A DNA stretch of 64,000 nucleotides from Corydoras sp. C115 (taxonomy: Eukaryota > Chordata > Actinopteri > Siluriformes > Callichthyidae). Where the stretch lies: the NCBI GenBank assembly GCA_019802505.1, contig JAFMOC010000045.1:2533001-2597000 (forward strand), in the 5' to 3' direction. The notes under the pieces are model-generated. The model was not told where the DNA came from and did not search any database. It saw nothing but the letters and a program-made list of their open reading frames with translations. Made by a program: the position numbers and the translations under genes. The stretch's first letter is position 1, and every line of letters starts with the position of its first letter. Of this stretch, positions 19,652-31,115 are shown piece after piece.

Positions 19652-19831
19652 TACACTGTATTACACTGCTATTTCAGATGTTCTTCACTAAACACTGTGA
19701 TGTTTGTAAGACACCAGGACCCAAAAGACCGGAAACCACGGAACCCATTGTATTTAATCAGTGTTGTATTTAAGCTCATTATAGTGGCTTTTATGTAAAA
19801 TCCTTATCTTGAAATTAATTAAGGCTAAATA

Positions 19832-20043
19832 CCAAGTGAACATGATGGAGTAGAATTTTTATTTGCTTTAAAATGTCAAGGACACAACATGGCATTAAAA
19901 AGAAAGACAGTGTGAATACCGTAAGACTGTAATTCAGTACAGTACTCATGGAGAACATGTCCTCCACCACTGGTCCTCCACCACTGGTCCTCCAACACTG
20001 GTGCACACCCCTTTAGAACGCACAGTTGCCAGATGTTCATCTC
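19832..20043 (+). repeat. Left copy of a ~200-bp direct repeat flanking a minisatellite
   Basis: From CCAAGTGAACATGATGGAG to GCCAGATGTTCATCTC. Matches 20765-20948 except for two extra 14-bp units (CACTGGTCCTCCAC) and a few substitutions. Confidence 0.92.
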
Positions 20044-20130
20044 GAATCCCGAATCCAGTTCTCCCAGAATCCTCTGGGTTTTCTCCAGGTCCTCCATTTT
20101 CATCCCAAAGTCCAAAAGAATGGATTCAAG
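20044..20130 (+). mobile_element. V-SINE core, founder of the adjacent minisatellite
   Basis: V-domain-like CTCTGGGTTTTCTCCAGGTC, then CCAAAAGAATGGATTCAAGG, leading straight into AAATTACCCC repeats. The tRNA-like head and 3' body are absent. Confidence 0.7.
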
Positions 20131-20767
20131 GCAAATTACCCCAATCTAAATTACCCCAAACTAAATTACCCCAATCTAAATTACCCCAATCTAAATTACC
20201 CCAATCTAAATTACTCCAATCTAAATTACCCCAATCTAAATTGTCCATATCAAAATTACCCCATCTAAATTACCCTATCAAAATTACCCCAATCTAAATT
20301 ACCCCATCTAAATTACCCCAATCTAAATTGTCCATATCTAAATTACCCCATCTAAATTACCCCAATCCAAATGACCACAATCTAAATTGTCCATATCTAA
20401 ATTACCCCAATCTAAATTACCCCAATCTACATTACATCCATATCTAAATTACCCCAATCTACATTACCTTATCAAAATTACCCCCAATCTAAATTACCCC
20501 ATCTAAATTGTCCATATCTAAATTACCCCATCCAAATTACCCCAATCCAAATTACCCCAATCTAAATTGTCCATATCAAAATTACCCCAATCTAAATGAC
20601 CCCAATCTATATTGTCCATATCAAAATGACCCCAATCTAAATTACCCCAATCTAAATTGTCCATATCAAAATTACCCCATCTAAATTATCCCAATCTAAA
20701 TTACCCCAATCTATATTGTCCATATCAAAATGAACCCACTCTAAATTACCCCAATCTAAATTGTCCA
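20131..20767 (+). repeat. 15-bp minisatellite resembling a SINE motif
   Basis: Units of AATCTAAATTACCCC with variants TCTAAATTGTCCATA and ATCAAAATTACCCC. It matches the SINE core motif CTAAATTGCCCC seen in older copies (e.g. 9833, 25378), and it starts exactly where a SINE core reaches that motif. Confidence 0.93.
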
Positions 20768-20948
20768 AGTGAACATGATGGAGTAGAATTTTTATTTGCT
20801 TTAAAATGTCAAGGACACAACATGGCATTAAAACGAAACCCAGTGTGAATACCGTAAGACTGTAATTCAGTACAGTACTCATGGAGAACATGTCCTCCAC
20901 CACTGGTGCACACCCCTTTAGAACACACAGTTGCCAGATGTTGATCTC
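20765..20948 (+). repeat. Right copy of the direct repeat flanking the minisatellite
   Basis: See 19832-20043. Lacks the two extra 14-bp units. The similarity stops at GATCTC, beyond which the sequence is unique. Confidence 0.92.
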
Positions 20949-21749
20949 CTGTATTTGTGTCTCGATGAGTTACGCACCAGGGAAATGCAGAACCACAAGC
21001 TCGGATTTCGCTCCCGAGGGGAACTTAGCACAAGTGTATGCACTTATGCAGGTAGCTTCAACTGGGAGGAGGTTATTCAATCTGAATTTGCGCCAGCTTC
21101 AGGAGGATGTAACCCTACACTGCGGCAGACCCAGGCTCGCTGATCTGCTGCTGCTGACTGACCTCTCTATAATACAAGACATACATTAGGCAGGACGTGC
21201 CGGCTGAACAACAACAGTGTTGCCCAACACGGTTAGTCAGTTATAAAATAACCAGGGAACAATGCGAAAGAAAAAAAGGAAAAGGGATGTGGGCTTGTCT
21301 GTGGCTAGACAGGAGCAGTGGGGTGATTAAGCTGCCCCGGCTCGGGCGTCTCTTCGGGCTGTCAGACTTTGCATGAGGCTGGAGATTTATGGCCGGCTGA
21401 TGAGTGCTGGTCTGATGGCTGCTCAAGCTGCATTGTGTACCCTGCAATGTTTAGCAGCTGCCTGCCTGTCCAGCCCTCACACGGCTGTACTGTGGCCAGC
21501 TGCCCCCGGAGCTGCGGGGCTGACGCGAGGGCAAATCAGAATCAGGAGACCTGTCTGTGTCTCATAGTCTTTTGGTCAGAATCGCTTGATATGGCAGAAG
21601 ATGGAATTTAGTTTTTTTCCGGGTGATCAACAATGCGCCGCCGGTGTCAGCTCTGAGGCAGGAAACACCTGAAATATGAGCTGGAGGAACGAACCCTGCA
21701 GAGCTCTGACATCACTGGTGCAGAACCCAACCACCAAAAACAGCAGGGA
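20949..21749. other. Low-copy DNA
   Basis: Moderately GC-rich at about 21300-21560. Plus-strand frames of 64-102 aa overlap one another without any domain. No repeat recognised. Confidence 0.35.
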
Positions 21750-22640
21750 GGCCCAGCACGTCAGCGGGGATCGAGGTTCCAATCCCGATCGGGGTGGAGT
21801 TTTCATGTTCTCCCCGTGTCCGAATGGGTTTTCTCCAGGTTCTTCGTCCCACAGTCCAAAAAATCTAAATCTAAATTACCCCAGAGGTGGCACATAGCTT
21901 AGAGGTTAGCACGTTCTCCTCTCAGTTCTAGGGATTCCTGGTTCAAATCCCGATCGGGGTGGAGTTTCCATGTTGTCCCTTGGTTGTGGACATTGGTTGT
22001 GTCCTTGTGGGTTTTCTCCAGGTTCTCCATTTTCATCCCACAGTCCAAAAGAATGGGTTCAAGGCAAATTATCCCAATCTAAATCGTCCCCATCTAAAAT
22101 ACCTATCTAAATTACCCCAGGTGTGGCACATGGCTTAGTGTTTGGCATGTTCTCCTCTCAGCGCTAGGGATACCCGGTTCGAATCCCAATCTGGGTGGAG
22201 TTTCCATGTTCTCCCCGTGTCCTTGTGGGTTTTCTCCAGGTTCTCCATTTTCGTCCCACAGTCTGAAAGAATGGATTCAAGGAAAATTACCCCAATCTAA
22301 ATTACCCCAATCTAAATTACCTCAATCTAAATTGTCCCTATTTAATTACCCCGGGGCAGCACGTGCCTTAGAGGTTAGCACGTTCTCCTCTCAACTCTAG
22401 GGATTCCCGCTTCCAATCCCAATTTGGGTGGAGTTTCCATGTTCTCCCCATGTCCACATGGGTTTCCTCATGGATCAAGGTCAATTCAATTCTCCAAATT
22501 GCCCCAGATATGGTGTGTGTGAGTAAGTGAGTGATTGGCGACCAGCGATTGATTGGCGTCCTGTCTTGGTTGTATCTGCCCAGAACCCGAAACGTTCTTC
22601 CCTGGATGAACATGGGATCCCCCCCCACCCCCCCGAGACC
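21750..22640 (+). repeat. Head-to-tail V-SINE tetramer
   Basis: Four sense units. The first three stop at CTAAATTACCCC and run directly into the next head: AGAGGTGGCACATAGCTTAG at about 21884, AGGTGTGGCACATGGCTTAG at about 22119, GGGGCAGCACGTGCCTTAGA at about 22353. Only the last unit has a 3' body (to about 22640). V-domains carry TGGGTTTTCTCCAGG, a variant linking this array to the core at 20044. Confidence 0.88.
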
Positions 22641-23098
22641 GTAATGATGAGCTGTAATTGTAATACAGAAGTCCAGAGATATAAACATGGTCAGCACTCC
22701 CCCGAGTGAGTGACCATTTTGTGAAATAGTAAACCCTCCTTGAAGGGATGAGGAAACCTCATCTCAGCAAAACCAGAGATCAGAACTAATGAAGGAGGGA
22801 AAACATTTAGGTGAAACCTGACCAGTGATTAAAAACCTCTTTACTTGATGGAGGAGAACCGATGGGCGTTTCGTTCCACTGAACCCGCGGTGGAATCCTT
22901 ACCATTGAAAACCGTCTTCCTTTTAAAGGAACCTCATCAAAGTGAACCATTTAAAGAACTCAAACCCTCGCTAAACACTCAAACTGCAGTAAGTCACTCG
23001 AGTGACAGTGACACTTCACCACGTCTGCATTCCACATGTTAAAAACATTGTACGGGTTCTATGCCCGTGGTTCTATGGGCATGGTAGCTCAGTGGTGC
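22641..23098. other. Low-copy DNA
   Basis: No recognised features. A 65-aa frame at 22845-23042 has no domain. Confidence 0.35.
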
Positions 23099-23109
23099 AT
23101 ACCTATAGT

Positions 23110-23450
23110 TAAATCCATCCATCCATTATCTTCCGCTTTATCCTCTATTAGGGTCGCGGGGGGGTATCTTTCAAGATAAGGATGCCCATCCATGGGAGCT
23201 GGGCAGATAGACCCAGGACAGGGCGCCAATCCATCACTGGGCACACACTCACTCACACAGAAAAACTCTATATGGGGCAATTTGGAGAACTCAATTGACT
23301 CGATCCATGTTTTTGGACTGTGGGAGGAAACCGGAGAACCCGGAGGAAACCCACGCAGACACGGGGAGAACATGGAAACTCCACCCAGATTGGGATTCGA
23401 ACCGGAAACCCTTAGTGCTGAGAGGAGAACATGCCAACCACTAAGCCGCC
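23110..23450 (-). mobile_element. Antisense V-SINE
   Basis: Nearly full; the 3' body is altered (GTATCTTTCAAGATAAGGAT, GGGAGCTGGGCAGATAGACC). Flanks share ACCTATA (about 23100 and 23451), a likely target duplication. Confidence 0.88.
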
Positions 23451-23598
23451 CACCTATATTTGAATCCTAAAAATAATAGGGTTTTGTAATTTAGTTTAAA
23501 TGACGTCATAATAAGAGACTTAAACCTTTAAAGCTGCTGGTAGGACGTTTTTATAGGTCCAATTACGTCATGTTAAGAGACATAAACTCTATTAAGTG

Positions 23599-23948
23599 GG
23601 CGGCACGGTGGCTTAGTGGTTAGCATGTTCTCCTCTCAGCGCTAGGGATTCCCGGTTCGAATCCCCATCTGGGTGGAGTTTCCATGTCCTCCCCGTGTCC
23701 GCGTGGGTTTCCTCCGAGTTCTCCGGTGTCCTCCCACAGTCCAAAAACATGGATCAAGTCAATTGAGTTCTGCAAATTGCCCCATATAGAGTGTATGTGT
23801 GAGTGAGTGTGTGCTCAGTGATAGATTGGCGCCCTGTCCTGGGTGTATCTGCCCAGCGCCCGAAACCTTCTCCCCTGGATGGGCATGTAGAACCCTAACA
23901 ACCCTAATATAGGATAAAGCGGAATTTAATGGATGGATGGATGGATTT
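23599..23948 (+). mobile_element. Full-length sense V-SINE
   Basis: Head GGGCGGCACGGTGGCTTAG, intact A and B boxes, (GATG)n tail. The C tract is almost absent (AGAACCCTAACAACCC), unlike most copies. Confidence 0.92.
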
Positions 23949-23956
23949 AAGGATTT

Positions 23957-24170
23957 ACGGCATGGTGGCTTAGTGGTTGGCATGTTCTCCTCTCAGCGCT
24001 AGGGTTTCCCGGTTCGAATCCCCATCTGGGTGGAGTTTCCATGTTCTCCCCATATCTGCCCAGCGCCCGAGCGCCCGAGACGTTCTCCCCTGGTTGGGCA
24101 TAGGGAACCCCCCCCCCCCCCCCACCTGAGACCCTAATATAAGATAAAGCGTAAGATAATGGATGGACGG
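23957..24170 (+). mobile_element. Internally deleted V-SINE
   Basis: Head and start of the V-domain (GTTTCCATGTTCTCCCC) jump to the 3' body (ATATCTGCCCAGCGCCCG, with an AGCGCCCG repeat), then a C tract of about 17 and a tail. About 130 bp of core are missing. Confidence 0.88.
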
Positions 24171-24871
24171 ACGTTTATGGAAATCAAAGCAAAACTCACA
24201 AAGCATCACACACAGCAGGTCACGCTCATCCACCTCGAGGTCGCAGGATTTATGGGCGTGGCTTCCAAAAACCCTAACGGCGTAGAACGCATGCGCAGTA
24301 AGTAAAAGGACGATGCGATGGGCGGGAGGATCTGACGGAACACCGGTGCTCGATCGCAGCAGCTCGCATGACAATTTGCAGTTTGTGTTGCGCGGCCACC
24401 GAGCACACTGCCCCCCCCCCCCCCCCCCCCCGCTGCCCATCTGGGCTCGTTCATTTTTAGCTTCCTCTATTCATTTAATAAGCTTTATTACATCAGACTC
24501 TTTCGCAGGCTGACGCCATGCTGTAAACTGCCAGCCACTGGCTGCGCATCCATCTTCGTTTCCGAATGTTAATTCGACGCCGATGTATGCCGAGTGACCT
24601 CCCTCGGTTAAAATGATTGCGAGCGATTTGTCAAGCCCCATGCTCCTAGACACGGCCACGTGACTCGGCCGAGACCAATTAGCGGCCTCCTCGCTTATCT
24701 CTATAGCGCCACAGCAAATGTAGTTATTTAGGTGGTTGTTGAGGAAGCTAATGACACACTGCTGATGCTTTTGAGCGTCTCAGTGCTCATCCTGTGAACA
24801 CACAGCGTTTATTTCTGTCTGCGCTCTCACAATAACTCAAAATGTTTTCTAGCACTTTGTAGTGTTTTTCA
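24171..24871. other. Low-copy, partly CpG-rich DNA
   Basis: Contains an NRF1-like GCATGCGCAGTA (24290-24301) followed by AGTAAGTAAAAG, and a C tract of about 20 at about 24411-24431 that is not part of a SINE. 24480-24780 is unique with AATTAGCGG-type strings. Possible regulatory DNA; no exon claimed. Confidence 0.35.
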
Positions 24872-25278
24872 TAGGGGTGAGCTGCAATATTCGCTGATTC
24901 GACGATTCGATTCGAAGAACCGTAGTCGACTATGAACCTCATTGTCGAATGTACCATTTTGACCACATGGGGGCGCCCATGGCTGCTGCTAAGCATTAGT
25001 TTTTACATGAAATGTCTTTGTTTTCGTTATATATATAGCCTTTTGTCAAATAAAATCATCCTAATTTCTGTTAATATATTTTTTAAATGATGTGTGCGCT
25101 AACAATAGGCTATACATTAATAAAGCAAGTAAAATATATAAAAAATATATTTTTTAAAAACCGTGCATATAGCGCCATCTTGTGGTGAAATTTTAACTGA
25201 TTCGACTTTCAGTCGACTATAGGGAAAATCTGACGAATCAGATTCGACTATGAAAATCCTTAGTTGAAGACACCCCTA
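24872..25278 (-). mobile_element. hAT-type MITE, copy 2
   Basis: 407 bp, reverse orientation relative to 14581-15017, with perfect target duplication GTTTTTCA (24864-24871, 25279-25286). Both copies share the ends and the internal GCCATGGGCTCCC / CTGCTGCTAAGCATTAG region. They differ in the AT-rich middle. Confidence 0.93.
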
Positions 25279-25321
25279 GTTTTTCAGGCCTTCGCCTCTT
25301 AGAGCTGGCGATCCAGGTTTA

Positions 25322-26130
25322 AATCCCAATCAGGGTGAAGTTTCCATGTTGGAGTTTCCAATTGCCCCTATCTAAATTGCCCCTATCTAACTTGTCCCTA
25401 TATAGTGTGTGTGCTGTGTGATGAATTAGCACTCTGTCCCAATCTGGTTGGAGTTTCCATGTTTTCCCGGGTTCTCCGGTTTCCTCCCACAGTCCAAAAA
25501 CATGAATTCATGGTGAATAGGCTGCCTAAATTGCCCCTATCTAAATTGCCCAGTGATGTATCAGCACTCTGTCCCAATCAGGGTGGGTTTCCATGTTTTC
25601 CCGTGTACAGCTGGGTTTTCCCGGGTTCTTCAGTTTCCAGTCCAAAAACATGGATTAAAGGTGAATTGGCTGCCTAAATTGCCCCCATCTAAATTGTCCC
25701 TATATAGTATGTGTGCCCAGCGATGTATTAGCACCCTGTCCCAATCAGGGTGGAGTTTCCATGTTCTCCCGTGTATGGCTGGTTTTTCCCGGATTCTTCG
25801 ATGTCCTCTAACAGTCAAAAAACACAAATTCATGGTGAATAGGCTGCCTAAATTGCCCCTATCTAAATTGCCCCTGTATAGTATGTGTGCCCAGTGATGT
25901 ATTAGCACTCTGTCCCAATCAGAGTGGAGTTTCCATGTTCTCCCATGTACAGCTGGGTTTTCCCAGGTTCTCCAGTTTTCCAAAAACATGGATTCAAGGT
26001 GAATAGGCTGCCTAAATTGCCCCATCTAAATTTCCCATTGGCACTCTGTCCCAATAAGGGTTGAGTTTCCATACTCTCCACATGTACAGCTGTTTGTATC
26101 TTTAAATCGCCCAAAACTTTCTCCTCTGGA
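25322..26130 (+). repeat. V-SINE core satellite without tRNA heads
   Basis: Six tandem starts of CCCAATCAGGGTGGAG (about 25324, 25438, 25573, 25739, 25914, 26050; periods 110-175). Each unit runs from just after the B box through the V-domain and core to TTAGCACTCTGTCC, then re-enters at CAATC. The Pol III head and the 3' end are skipped at every junction. Confidence 0.9.
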
Positions 26131-27478
26131 TGGGCATCGGGGAACTGCTCTGCGCCCCTGGTGTGGGATTCAGTGAGGGATGGTATGAGATCAGATGGAA
26201 GTCTTTTAACAACAAATAATAATATTGATTTCTAACCGAGTGCACGTTAAATGTAGTGTTTCTTCTGTACGAACTGTATCATTGAGAGAGTTTGTCTTTT
26301 CACTGTAAGCTCAGCGACCTGAGCCCCTTGCAGATGGGTGCTAATGAATCAACCTCTGCTTTGGGGCGTGTTGCGCTGCATGTAGGGAAGCGTATCCTCC
26401 ACATCAAAGGCATTATGGATGCTATACTGTGCCAGCTGCACCGCCCCGCCCTGGGCCTCTCTCGCTGCCCGTGTCCTCGGTGAGAAGATGCGAAACCCTG
26501 TCCGGAATTTCGACCGCGGTCACTCCTCGCCGCCAGTTTAAGACCCTGGGCTTTGGTGCAGCAGATACGCAGCGCAGTGTTGGTGGCTCAGGATGCAGCC
26601 CTGCCTGCTAAGTGATATCCGCTCTCCCCTAGGCCGGCGAACGCCACTCATGTGAACGATAATGTGCCACTCATAGATCTGATTAGCTCCACCTGAATGT
26701 TTCCAGCTGCCTGCTAATGTCCATGAGCCACAACAAGATTAAAGAGATTAAGATCCATTTCAGCCCAAGTCAGCGGCCCAAACAGATGCTCGGGCTTTAA
26801 TTCGATGGCGCGTTCCCGATGCCGTACCTTAAAGCACTTCTGGGTGCCTCATTTGATATTCCCTCGTTACTGGACCGGCGGCCGGCGTCGAGATTGATGG
26901 CACGCATGACGTTCGGAATCCGTGGAAAGACAGTCTGTCAAATTCTACCAAGCTGTTCAGAGAGATGGGGTGTCTGCAGAGTAAAAGGCTGTTGCGCTGC
27001 CTACTCTTGGTTTTGATTGAACAGAACAGAATTTGGGTGGGGCCGGTTCTCGGAGGACGATCCACTTTTCTCGGAGGAAGCTGCGTTTCGTGTGAAAGAT
27101 GATTTCACCATTTCGCCTGAGCGTGAGGTGTTTATGTACACGGTGTTCGGTTGGTAATGGACATATTTGTTATTGCTCTGCCCTCCACCACAGGGATGTG
27201 GTGTGAAACAGCGTGATAAGAAGTTGGGTAATAATACATTTCAAGGCTCACAATTTTTGTAATAATGAGTAGATGTGTTTTTTTATGGTCTGTGAGATTC
27301 ACACAAAGTGAAAATGTGCAGTAGGTGCTGTGACGCTGTGCTCAGGTTTAATACCACTTTTATTCTCTATCAGCTTTTAAACTTGTTCTTTATCAAAGTG
27401 CAGAATTTTACTTTTTCTTTTTGACATCATACCTGTTTGGTTCCCAGATGATTAAATGCTGTTTTGTAACACAGTGAC
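26131..27478. other. Low-copy block, possible conserved noncoding sequence
   Basis: No SINE or microsatellite from about 26200 to 27470. Strings such as AGATCTGATTAGCTCCACC (about 26675) and GGGCTTTAATTCGATGG (about 26791) are rich in homeodomain-type cores. Frames of 60-78 aa on both strands overlap without domains. Confidence 0.4.
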
Positions 27479-28396
27479 ACACAATTACCCAGTTACATTA
27501 TTACACAGTTATATTATTACACAGTTTAATAGTTACATTATTACACAGTAACATTATTACACAGTTTAATAGTTACATTATTACACAGTAACATTATTAC
27601 ACAGTTTAATAGTTACATTATTACACAGTTACATATTACACGGTTACATAGTTACACAGTTACATTATTACACAGTTACATTATTACACAGTTACACATA
27701 AACATTATTACACAGTTACATTATTACACAGTAACACATAAACATTATTACAGTTACATTATTACACAGTTACATTATTACACAGTAACACATAAACATT
27801 ATTACACAGTTAAATAGATACATTATTACACAGTTACACAGTTACAGTACATTATTACACAGTTAAATTATTACACAGTTACATTATTACACAGATACAT
27901 ATTACACAGTTACACAAACATTATTGCACAGTTATATTATTGCACAGTTACATTATTACACAGTTACATATTACACAGTTACACAAGCATTATTACACAG
28001 TTACACAGTAACACTATTACAGTTACATTATTACACAGTTAAACAGTAACATTATTACACATAAACATTATTACACAGTAACATTATTACAGACTTACAT
28101 TATGACACAGTTACATTATTACACAGTTAAACAGTAACATTATTACACAGTTACATTATTACACAGTTAAACAGTAACATTATTACAGACTTACATTATG
28201 ACACAGTTACATTATTACACAGTTAAACAGTAACATTATTACACACTTACATTATGACACAGTTACATTATTACACAGTTACACAGTAACATTATGACAC
28301 AGTTACATTATGACACAGTTACATTATTACAGTTACACAGTAACATTATTACACACTTACATTATGACACAGTTGCACAGTGACACTCATAGTTAC
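27479..28396 (+). repeat. 16-bp minisatellite
   Basis: Units of AGTTACATTATTACAC with many indel variants (AACATTATTACACAGT, TACACATAAACATT). About 55 imperfect units. AT-rich and non-coding. Confidence 0.95.
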
Positions 28397-28534
28397 ATAC
28401 AGTGAGACTGATAGACTGTTACATCGTGACCTTGACATTAAAGCTGGTTGTATAAACTGTTAAACTGTGACTAATTTAATCATGTGCTTATATATTACTA
28501 AATACATTTAATTATATAACAAAATAGGGCTGCC

Positions 28535-28653
28535 CAGCGATAGATAGATAGGTGTATCTGCCCGGTGCCCGAAACGTTCTCCCCTGGATGGGTATGGGGA
28601 AGCCCCCCACGACCCATATAGAGGATAAAGCGGAAGATAATGGATGGATGGAG
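28535..28653 (+). mobile_element. 5'-truncated V-SINE
   Basis: Only the 3' body: TGCCCAGCGATAGATAGATA, CGAAACGTTCTCCCCTGGAT, AGAGGATAAAGCGGAAGATA and a (GATG)n tail. Truncation at the 5' end is typical of LINE-driven copying. Confidence 0.85.
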
Positions 28654-29930
28654 CATAAGAAAATGCTGTTTATAAAGTGCCCTAATTGTGTGATCACACA
28701 TAGAAAACGGGGAAAATAATTTGCAAAATGGTTCCTGATTCATGAAATTAAACCTTTGTTTACATTCAACCCTGTTCTCCCACAGGAAGCAAAATCAAAG
28801 ACACCTTCAAGTACTGTCATTAAAATTTGTCCTTTCTGTTCCTCACCCATCCACCCCCCCCACCCCCGTCTCCCTCGTATCCTCACCTCACTGTGTAGAA
28901 GTAATTCGTTCTTTCATGTACGAGACGGCACTCACAACCACATGACTGGAACTTCACACATAAATTGCTTTTCCAAAAGGTGAAGGAAACCAAAGACAGG
29001 CATGTCCTCATTGCCATGGATATGCCGTCCACACCCTCTCACGGTTCTGCTCGTCTTCTTGTTCTTAGTATGAAGATGAGCTTGCAGGCCGGGGCAGATG
29101 CTTTGAAGGTTATTCCTTTACCTGGAACGTTCCACTGAATACAGACCCAGAGAAGAGTTCTCTCCCAAACATGATGATTGGCTTGACATGTTGTTATATA
29201 TATAGCGTTCCTCTGGTAACGTCCACAACCAGACTTGTCTATTTAACTGCCAGATGGTGAAGAATGAATTATCAGTTTAGAAAACGCATTTCCACCACTC
29301 CAGAGTCTTACGCTGATTACACTCTGCATTAAGCGTGATTATTTTACAATTGTGCTTCGCTGTTTCCTGAAATCCAATCGATGATGCTCCCAATAGAGCG
29401 TTCCACTGATGAAGTAACTTCTAGTGCCTCGTTGGAACCCGTGACTTTGATGAAATGAACTCATTGTGGAGTAAGAACCATAAAACATGTGCATAACGGA
29501 ACATTGTCTGAACACAGCGCTTGTTTTAGTTATTAAAGTCGGAGTCGTCGTCCAGCCGTGACGTTATTGACAATAACACACTGGTTTTGTTAGTCCCGTC
29601 TGTTCTCTGTTCTCTGTTGGTCAGGATCATCACAGAACAGGTAGAATTTGGGTGGTGGATTGTTTGTGTGTTTCGGTGTGTGTGTTGCTAATTTAATAAA
29701 GCGAATACAAATAGTTTCTAAAAGGTACTAATGTTTCAGTAATGTTGTTTGTGTTAACCTCGTCACGGGTTTAACCTTGCAGAAAAGCCACAATGGGAAG
29801 TGTTATGAGCAAATGAGCAAAAAAATACAATTGCAACCTTGTTAGTGTGGTGTGAGTTAAAATCCATTAGTTTACTCTCATTGCTTCTTGATACCATGAG
29901 CACAGATAATTGGCCAGCTAATGAGTCTCT
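28654..29930. other. Low-copy DNA
   Basis: About 1.3 kb without recognised repeats apart from a short TATATATA run at about 29196-29203. No exon recognised. Confidence 0.35.
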
Positions 29931-30076
29931 GTAGACAAACTATTTGTACCATCGGATAATCAACAGCATATTTATAAGTAGCTGGTTGTTTACAACACAT
30001 AAAGATAAAGTCTGTTTTTTTTAACATGTTCTGTAAAAATGATTATATGTGATCATAAAAACTAATACAAATTATT

Positions 30077-30083
<7 letters not shown>

Positions 30084-30118
<35 letters not shown>
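30084..30118. repeat. (TG)n(TA)n microsatellite
   Basis: About 14 TG units followed by TATATA, immediately before the antisense SINE. A second TG run follows the SINE at about 30475-30489, so the SINE probably landed inside the TG tract. Confidence 0.9.
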
Positions 30119-30119
<1 letters not shown>

Positions 30120-30122
30120 TTA

Positions 30123-30474
30123 TTCATTCATTCATTCATTATCTTCCGCTTTATCCTATGTTAGGGTCGCGGTGGGGTTCCCCATGCCCATCCAGGAGAG
30201 AACGTCTCAGGCGCTGGGCAGATACACCCAGGACAGGGTGCCAATCTATCGCTGGGCACACACTCACTCACACACACACACTCTATATGGGGCAATTTGG
30301 AGAACTCAATTGACTTGATCCATGTTTTCGGACTGTGGGAGGAAACCGGAGAACCCGGAGGAAACCCACACGAACACGGGGAGAAGGTGGAAACTCCACC
30401 CAGATGCGGATTTGAACCGGGAATCCCTAGTGCTGAGAGGAGAACATGCCAACCACTAAGCCACCGTGCTGCCC
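30123..30474 (-). mobile_element. Antisense V-SINE inside a TG tract
   Basis: Full-length from the (ATTC)n tail to AGCCACCGTGCTGCCC. (TG)n on both sides serves as the target duplication. Confidence 0.92.
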
Positions 30475-30500
30475 TGTGTGTGTGTGTGTATATGTGTATA

Positions 30501-30538
<38 letters not shown>

Positions 30539-30682
30539 GACTACATATCATTTTTGCAGAACATGTGAATTTATTGTAAACAACCAGCTTATAATGATAC
30601 GCTGTTGATTATCCGATGGTACAAATAATTAGTTTCTAAACCATGACATATCTCACACTCACTTTCTACTTTAATAATTGCT

Positions 30683-31054
30683 TTTTTTTTTTTTTTTTTT
30701 TTTTTTTTTCTCCGTGTCCTGTCTGCCATTGTGAAACTCAGGATTGATGTCTGAGTGTCTAAATCAGGCCCAACAGTTTTGATTTTACAAGTGGAGCATA
30801 CAGGTATTTCTCCATGATGCTCCACTTGGTATATATTTAAAACTTTATTGCAAAATTTTTTTTTTTGGGGATCATATCTGTACAGCAACCATGGAGATGG
30901 AAAAAGAAACAGAAAAGAAGAAGGAAAAAAGAAAAAAAAAAAAAAAGAGGTATACGAAAGTGGTGGGAGGAAAGAAGAAAAGACCAACAGAGAAAAGAAA
31001 AAAAAATAAATAAATAAATAAATAAAGAGAAAAGAAAATAAATAAATAAATACA

Positions 31055-31115
<61 letters not shown>

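Larger units (their letters stand above)
29935..30640. mobile_element. Fold-back element, interrupted by a SINE and microsatellites
   Basis: The left arm (29941-30060, ATTTGTACCATCGGATAATC, GCTGGTTGTTTACA) is the reverse complement of the right arm (30533-30626, GATTATCCGATGGTACAAAT), at roughly 85% or better by eye. The loop contains (TG)n/(TA)n and the SINE at 30123-30474. Long imperfect inverted arms suggest a miniature DNA transposon. Exact ends and target duplication were not resolved. Confidence 0.7.

Noticed and set aside
20131..20767. CRISPR-like regularly repeated array
   Set aside because: Units are contiguous 15-mers without unique spacers, in a vertebrate-type genome. It is a minisatellite.
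19832..20948. Interpretation of the 200-bp direct repeat as LTRs of a small retroelement
   Set aside because: No TG...CA ends, primer-binding site or polypurine tract seen. The interior is a SINE core plus minisatellite.
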